64,000 nucleotides of DNA from Shinella sp. CPCC 101442 (GTDB lineage Bacteria > Pseudomonadota > Alphaproteobacteria > Rhizobiales > Rhizobiaceae), in NCBI RefSeq assembly GCF_024704725.1, contig NZ_JALIQS010000001.1, positions 868,001 to 932,000 of the forward strand. Direction: 5' to 3'. This document shows positions 60,421-64,000 of this stretch, one piece after another. How positions within the stretch are numbered: position 1 is the first letter of the stretch; each line of letters starts with the position of its first letter. The position numbers and the translations under genes are program-made. Under the pieces are notes generated by a model. It searched no databases, was not told the origin of the DNA, and worked only from the letters and a program-made list of their open reading frames with translations.

Positions 60421-61374
60421 TCAGCGCCCGGGATCCGCCTGGGCTGAGCCCTGTCCTTGGCGCCAACGCCGCACGTCTTCCTCGCTTGCCTTGCCGCCAC
60501 GGGGGCCGTGAATGGTGACGGAACGGGAGGCGGCGGCGACGGCGAAGTCGAGGGCGTCGGTGAAGGTCTGGTTGCGGGCAAGGCACCAGGTGAGCGCGCC
60601 GCCGAACGTGTCGCCGGCCCCGGTCACGTCGGCCACCTCGACCGGATAGCCGGCGACCCGCTGGTGTGTTTTGCCATCGAAAGCCTCCGCGCCGTCCGCC
60701 GCCAGCGTGCGCACCACCCGACCGATACCGTGGTCGCCGATCCAGTCGCCGATGCGGGCCATGTCGTCATGGCCGAAGGTGGCGCGAAAGCCGACCTGGT
60801 TGAAGATGACGACGGCCGCACCGGAGAGATAGGGCATATCCTCGGATGTGCAGCCGCCGACATCGAGATCGAATATGGCACGACGACCGTGCTGAAGCAG
60901 GTCGGCGAGCAGGTCGGCCTGCTTGAGTATGCCGTTCTGCGTTTGTGTATGCAGCCTGCGAACACGATAGAGCGTCGTGTAAAGGAAACCGGGCTGGCGC
61001 AAGGCGGCAAGCGTTTCGGGCGCCAGCCACATCGGCTGCTCGCCCATTTCGACCGTGAGCACCACATGTTCGCCATCGATCAGGAAGATCAGGTTGCGCG
61101 ATTCCGCGATGGTGGCGTCGGTCAGCATATGGTCGACGCCGACACAGTTCTGCCGGAGATCGTCGACGAGCCGCTGCGACAAAGGGCTGTCGTTCAGCAA
61201 GGAGATGAACTGCGTGTCGCCGCCCAGCGTCGCATGCACGACGGCCGCGTTGGCAATGGAACCGCCGATCTCGGCGGGCAATTCCCGGACCATGCCCTTG
61301 TCGGCGCGGCCAGGCCAGCGGTCCGCGGTGTAGTATTCGTCGAGCGCGACGTCGCCGATGAAGAAGGCGGTCAT
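60421..61374 (-). CDS. PfkB-family carbohydrate kinase
   Basis: A 317-residue ribokinase-like enzyme with the N-terminal substrate region RELPAEIGGSIANAAVVHAT and the C-terminal PfkB signature DVTGAGDTFGGALTWCLA holding the catalytic aspartate. The FDLDVGG segment is part of the lid side. It overlaps the upstream cupin gene by 4 bases in a GntR-controlled unit. Substrate is unknown; pentose, nucleoside or sugar-acid phosphorylation is likely. Confidence 0.92.
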   Translation of the reverse strand: MTAFFIGDVALDEYYTADRWPGRADKGMVRELPAEIGGSIANAAVVHATLGGDTQFISLLNDSPLSQRLVDDLRQNCVGVDHMLTDATIAESRNLIFLIDGEHVVLTVEMGEQPMWLAPETLAALRQPGFLYTTLYRVRRLHTQTQNGILKQADLLADLLQHGRRAIFDLDVGGCTSEDMPYLSGAAVVIFNQVGFRATFGHDDMARIGDWIGDHGIGRVVRTLAADGAEAFDGKTHQRVAGYPVEVADVTGAGDTFGGALTWCLARNQTFTDALDFAVAAASRSVTIHGPRGGKASEEDVRRWRQGQGSAQADPGR

Positions 61375-61880
61375 GCCGAAGGTCCATCAGTCGTCCGGAC
61401 CTGGCGTGGCCCGCCGGCGACCGGAATCCAGGGGCTTTCACCGAGGCCGCAGATTGCCATCCAGTAGTACGCCGCCGGGCGGGTCGCGCCCCGGCAGGCA
61501 TCGTGCCAGACATTGCGATGCATCACCACCGCCTGGCCCGGCGCGATGACGAAGGCTTCGATCTCGTCGCGATGCGGCGCGTCGGCGGTCGAGGCAGGGG
61601 CCACGGCGAGGACGACCGGCTCGGCGGCGCAGAAGATCGCTTCTTCGGTCTGCGGATGCCGTTCCATGGCCGTGCAGGACCACGGCGCGCTTCCGCCGCG
61701 AGTCATGCCGAGATGGCCCGAACCGTCGATCAGCGGCGTACGGGTAAAGCCGTCCTGCCATCCGTCGCCGTTCGTGCGGATCACATCGCGATCGGTATCC
61801 CCGGCAAGATCGTAGACCTTGCCGTAACGGGCAAAATTCCCGGCCGCCACAGGCCGGGCAACGATGGCGTCGGCGCTCAT
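61371..61880 (-). CDS. Ureidoglycolate lyase-like (AllA family) cupin protein
   Basis: A 169-residue cupin. Relevant stretches are CTAMERHPQTEEAIFCAAEP, VVLAVAPASTADA, IEAFVIAPGQAVVMHRNVWH and a terminal DACRGATRPAAYYW. These match the AllA pattern of metal-binding histidine/glutamate/histidine and GxxVxxxxxxWH. Start at 61880 overlaps the BtpA-type gene by 4 bases. No other allantoin genes are near, so the true substrate is probably not ureidoglycolate. Confidence 0.8.
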   Translation of the reverse strand: MSADAIVARPVAAGNFARYGKVYDLAGDTDRDVIRTNGDGWQDGFTRTPLIDGSGHLGMTRGGSAPWSCTAMERHPQTEEAIFCAAEPVVLAVAPASTADAPHRDEIEAFVIAPGQAVVMHRNVWHDACRGATRPAAYYWMAICGLGESPWIPVAGGPRQVRTTDGPSA

Positions 61881-62617
61881 GCGGCGCTCCTGAGGGCGCG
61901 GACCGCGCGCATCAGGCGAGCGACGTGGGTGGCCTCGACACGCCCGGTATCCTTGTGGTCGTGCTTGAACCAGCTTCCGACGATCGCACCGTCGGCATGG
62001 GCGAGGTGCTCGGCAGCGTTCGCTTCGGTGAGGCCGGCGCCGACAAGCAGCGGCACTGTGCCGCCGGTGGCGGCGCGGAAGCGTGCCACTTTGTCCATGT
62101 CCGTCGGCTGGCCGGTGGCATCCGAGGTCACCACGAGGCCATCGCAGCGCGCGGCACCCAGCCGCACATCCTCTTCTTCCGGTCGCCCGGAAAGGACCGG
62201 TTGATACTTGAACCGCACGCCGCCGAGCAGCAGCGATGGAACGCTCGCCCGCCGGGCGGCAAAATTCGCCGCGAAGACGGCATCGTCCTCCGGCGGCAGG
62301 TGGCCGGCGACGGAATCGACCTGAATGAAGGAAACCGGATAGCGTTTGGCGAGCGTAAAGGCGCGCGGATCGTCGCGCAGCACATTGACGCCGATCTTCG
62401 CGCCGAGATCGAGGCTGCACAGCCGGTCGAGGACACGCTCGACGTCATCGGCATCGCCGAAATAGTTTTCCACCACCAGCCCGTCGACGCCTTCGCCGGC
62501 CATGATGCGGGCTTCCTCCTCGGCCTGAGCGAGTTTCGCGGCGGGACCTTCGCCGGCAAGATGCAGCATGCCGAGAATGGGTTTCACGGTGTTGAAGGTC
62601 TCACTGAGACGGTTCAT
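61877..62617 (-). CDS. BtpA/SgcQ-family TIM-barrel protein
   Basis: A 246-residue protein with the family's features: ILGMLHLAGEGPAAKLAQAEEEAR at the start, GVDGLVVENYFGDADD, SFIQVDSVAGHLPPEDD and a final ADGAIVGSWFKHDHKDTGRV. The family includes SgcQ of sugar clusters and BtpA of photosystem I biogenesis, and its catalytic role is poorly known. Here it is grouped with a kinase and a cupin under GntR control, pointing to a sugar or riboside pathway. Confidence 0.85.
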   Translation of the reverse strand: MNRLSETFNTVKPILGMLHLAGEGPAAKLAQAEEEARIMAGEGVDGLVVENYFGDADDVERVLDRLCSLDLGAKIGVNVLRDDPRAFTLAKRYPVSFIQVDSVAGHLPPEDDAVFAANFAARRASVPSLLLGGVRFKYQPVLSGRPEEEDVRLGAARCDGLVVTSDATGQPTDMDKVARFRAATGGTVPLLVGAGLTEANAAEHLAHADGAIVGSWFKHDHKDTGRVEATHVARLMRAVRALRSAA

Positions 62618-62643
62618 GTCGGTTCTCCTGCGTCGCGCCGCCC

Positions 62644-63420
62644 TCAGGCGGGCGCGGTATCGCGCCCCCAGCGCGTTGCGAATTTCATCTGGACGGCCGG
62701 CGAGTAGACGATCGACGTGCGCTCGACCAACCGGTCGTCCGCGTCGAGCACATCCCCGCTGGCGCAAAGGTAGCCAGGCACATGTGGTGCCGGGCCAAAG
62801 ACCTCCCGCAGGCGTTCGGACGGCGGCACGACAGTCAGCAGCAGTTCCGAGCGCAGGGGGTGGCGGTCATAGTCGCGGCGCAACACCTCGTAGAGCGATT
62901 GCGCCGCGAAATCGTTGGTCTCGATACCGGGATAGAGAGCCAGGTCGAGCTGGGACGTATCGACGTTCAGCCAGCTGACCGTTTCGTCATTGGCCAGCCC
63001 TCGGGCGCGGACGAGCAGCAGCTCGCCATTTTCCACCCGGTGTTCGAGCACCCGCGTGACGGGGCGCTGACCCTGCCGGCGGGCGAGTTCGGTAAAACTG
63101 CCGAAATTCCAGATATTGTGGCTGATCGGTCGATGCGAGACGATGGTGCCCCGGCCGCGTACCTGCTGGACCAAACCTTCCGACACCAGAAGCGCCATCG
63201 CGTTGCGCACGGTGGTGCGGGCGATGCCGAACTGGTCGCGCAACTGGTTTTCAGAGGGGATGGCCTCCCCCTCCGAGAAATCGCCGCTGAGAATAGCGGC
63301 ACGCAGCGCCCGGTAGAGCTGGCGATAGAGCTGCTCGCTCGAATAGGAATCGAGGCGAAAGCGCGACAGCCGGTCATCCGGGCTCGTGGTGTTGGCGTCT
63401 GGCGTGGAAGGCTGGGTCAA
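62644..63420 (-). CDS. GntR-family transcriptional regulator (HutC/UTRA type)
   Basis: A 258-residue regulator: a winged helix at about 25-95 (LYRALRAAILSGDFSEGEAI, PSENQLRDQFGIARTTVRNA) and a UTRA ligand domain at about 110-250 (VTRVLEHRVENGELLLVRAR, LRSELLLTVVPPSERLREVF). First in the run of genes it probably regulates: BtpA-type, AllA-type and PfkB. The 22-base gap to the solute-binding gene upstream suggests they share a transcript. Confidence 0.92.
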   Translation of the reverse strand: MTQPSTPDANTTSPDDRLSRFRLDSYSSEQLYRQLYRALRAAILSGDFSEGEAIPSENQLRDQFGIARTTVRNAMALLVSEGLVQQVRGRGTIVSHRPISHNIWNFGSFTELARRQGQRPVTRVLEHRVENGELLLVRARGLANDETVSWLNVDTSQLDLALYPGIETNDFAAQSLYEVLRRDYDRHPLRSELLLTVVPPSERLREVFGPAPHVPGYLCASGDVLDADDRLVERTSIVYSPAVQMKFATRWGRDTAPA

Positions 63421-63442
63421 GGCAGGCTCCGGCAGAGTTCCG

Positions 63443-64000
63443 TTACTTCGTGGTTCCGTTTATCTTGAACTCTTCCACGCCCGCCTCTTTCAAGCCGTAG
63501 CGGTCGAGGATCTGTGCATAAGTGCCATCCGCCTTCAGTGCGTCGAGCGTGGCGTGCACCGCGTCGCGCAGTTCTCCATTCGCCTTGGCGAAGGCGATGC
63601 CGTAGTGGTTGACGTCGCCGACCTCGCCGATCTGGTAGAACTTGCCCGGCTCCTGCTTCATCAGGTCGAGCAGGCCTTCCAGGCCGATGACCGACGCCTG
63701 GGCGCGGCCCTGGCGGATTTGCATGATGTGCTCGGCCTGGGTCGGGATCTGGATGACGGTGATCAGCTTGTCGGCCGGGCAAATGGACTTGCCGAGCTCT
63801 TCTGCCCAGGTGACCCAGCTCGTGCCGGTCGCCACGGCGACGGTCTTGCCGCAGAGATCGGCTTCGGTCTTGATCTCGGCCTGATGGTCGACGCTCGAAT
63901 AGAAGACGTTGCCCGTCTTGAAGTAGTCGATGAAATCGAGCTGTGTCTGGCGCTCGACCTTGTCGGAGAAGGCCGTGATGATCATGTCCGACCGGCCCGT
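63443..64000 (-). CDS. Polar amino-acid-type ABC substrate-binding protein (5' end outside window)
   Basis: The frame runs from a stop at 63443 to the window edge without a start. It reads as the C-terminal two thirds of an SBP_bac_3 binding protein: SDMIITAFSDKVERQTQLDF, EADLCGKTVAVATGTSWVTW, HIMQIRQGRAQASVIG, and LKADGTYAQILDRYGLKEAG. It precedes the GntR gene on the same strand, so transport and the kinase/BtpA unit may form one operon. Any permease and ATPase lie outside the window. Confidence 0.9.
   Translation of the reverse strand, partial: TGRSDMIITAFSDKVERQTQLDFIDYFKTGNVFYSSVDHQAEIKTEADLCGKTVAVATGTSWVTWAEELGKSICPADKLITVIQIPTQAEHIMQIRQGRAQASVIGLEGLLDLMKQEPGKFYQIGEVGDVNHYGIAFAKANGELRDAVHATLDALKADGTYAQILDRYGLKEAGVEEFKINGTTK

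Noticed and set aside
1-64000. CRISPR arrays, tRNA or rRNA genes, insertion sequences, prophage
   Set aside because: No regular direct repeats, tRNA-like folds, transposase or integrase frames, or phage structural genes were found on either strand.

Overview
The window is GC-rich, densely coding alphaproteobacterial DNA. Gene content (N-methylglutamate pathway, TMA/TMAO oxidation, many ABC importers paired with LacI/GntR/MarR/GlxA regulators) suggests a Hyphomicrobiales member close to Rhizobiaceae. This is inferred from content only; there is no rRNA or marker gene to fix the taxon. I found no tRNA, rRNA, CRISPR array, insertion sequence or prophage.

Region 1 (1-23268) is a nearly self-contained methylated-amine catabolic locus. 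Tmm oxidises trimethylamine to TMAO, Tdm demethylates TMAO to dimethylamine, and a dimethylamine monooxygenase set yields methylamine. GmaS and MgsABC turn methylamine into N-methylglutamate, and MgdABCD (sarcosine-oxidase-like) oxidises that to glutamate plus a folate-bound C1 unit. FolD and PurU carry the C1 unit to formate. An APC permease lies divergent from tdm, and a GlxA/AraC-type regulator lies between the mgs and mgd units. A ParD/ParE-type toxin-antitoxin pair and a small PAS plus half-MCP protein sit between tdm and tmm. An XRE-cupin regulator closes the region.

Region 2 (24157-37303) is the part I consider least described. It holds a BMP-type nucleoside ABC importer, two nucleoside hydrolases (one with altered catalytic motifs), an orphan UgpC-type ATPase and LhgO on the minus strand. 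Divergent from these is a tandem pair of AA_synth/DUF1185 paralogues. Convergent with that pair is an enamidase-like amidohydrolase, MarR regulator and isochorismatase-type hydrolase unit. Together these look like uptake, base release and ring opening of an unidentified N-riboside.

Region 3 (37524-46646) is a sugar or polyol locus: ABC binding protein and two permeases (no ATPase), a TIM-barrel isomerase, a Gfo/Idh/MocA oxidoreductase, an epimerase, an SDR, a PhyH-type dioxygenase and a LacI regulator. Regions 4-6 follow. 46656-52306 has a spermidine-synthase-like protein, DapB and a ferric-iron ABC system. 52320-60392 has an ABM monooxygenase/ArsR pair with a large shared operator, then a sulfur-acquisition block (amino-acid ABC without ATPase, homocysteine S-methyltransferase, SsuACB, TIGR01244 protein, FAD protein). 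60421-64000 has a PfkB kinase, ureidoglycolate-lyase-like cupin, BtpA/SgcQ protein, GntR regulator and a truncated solute-binding protein.
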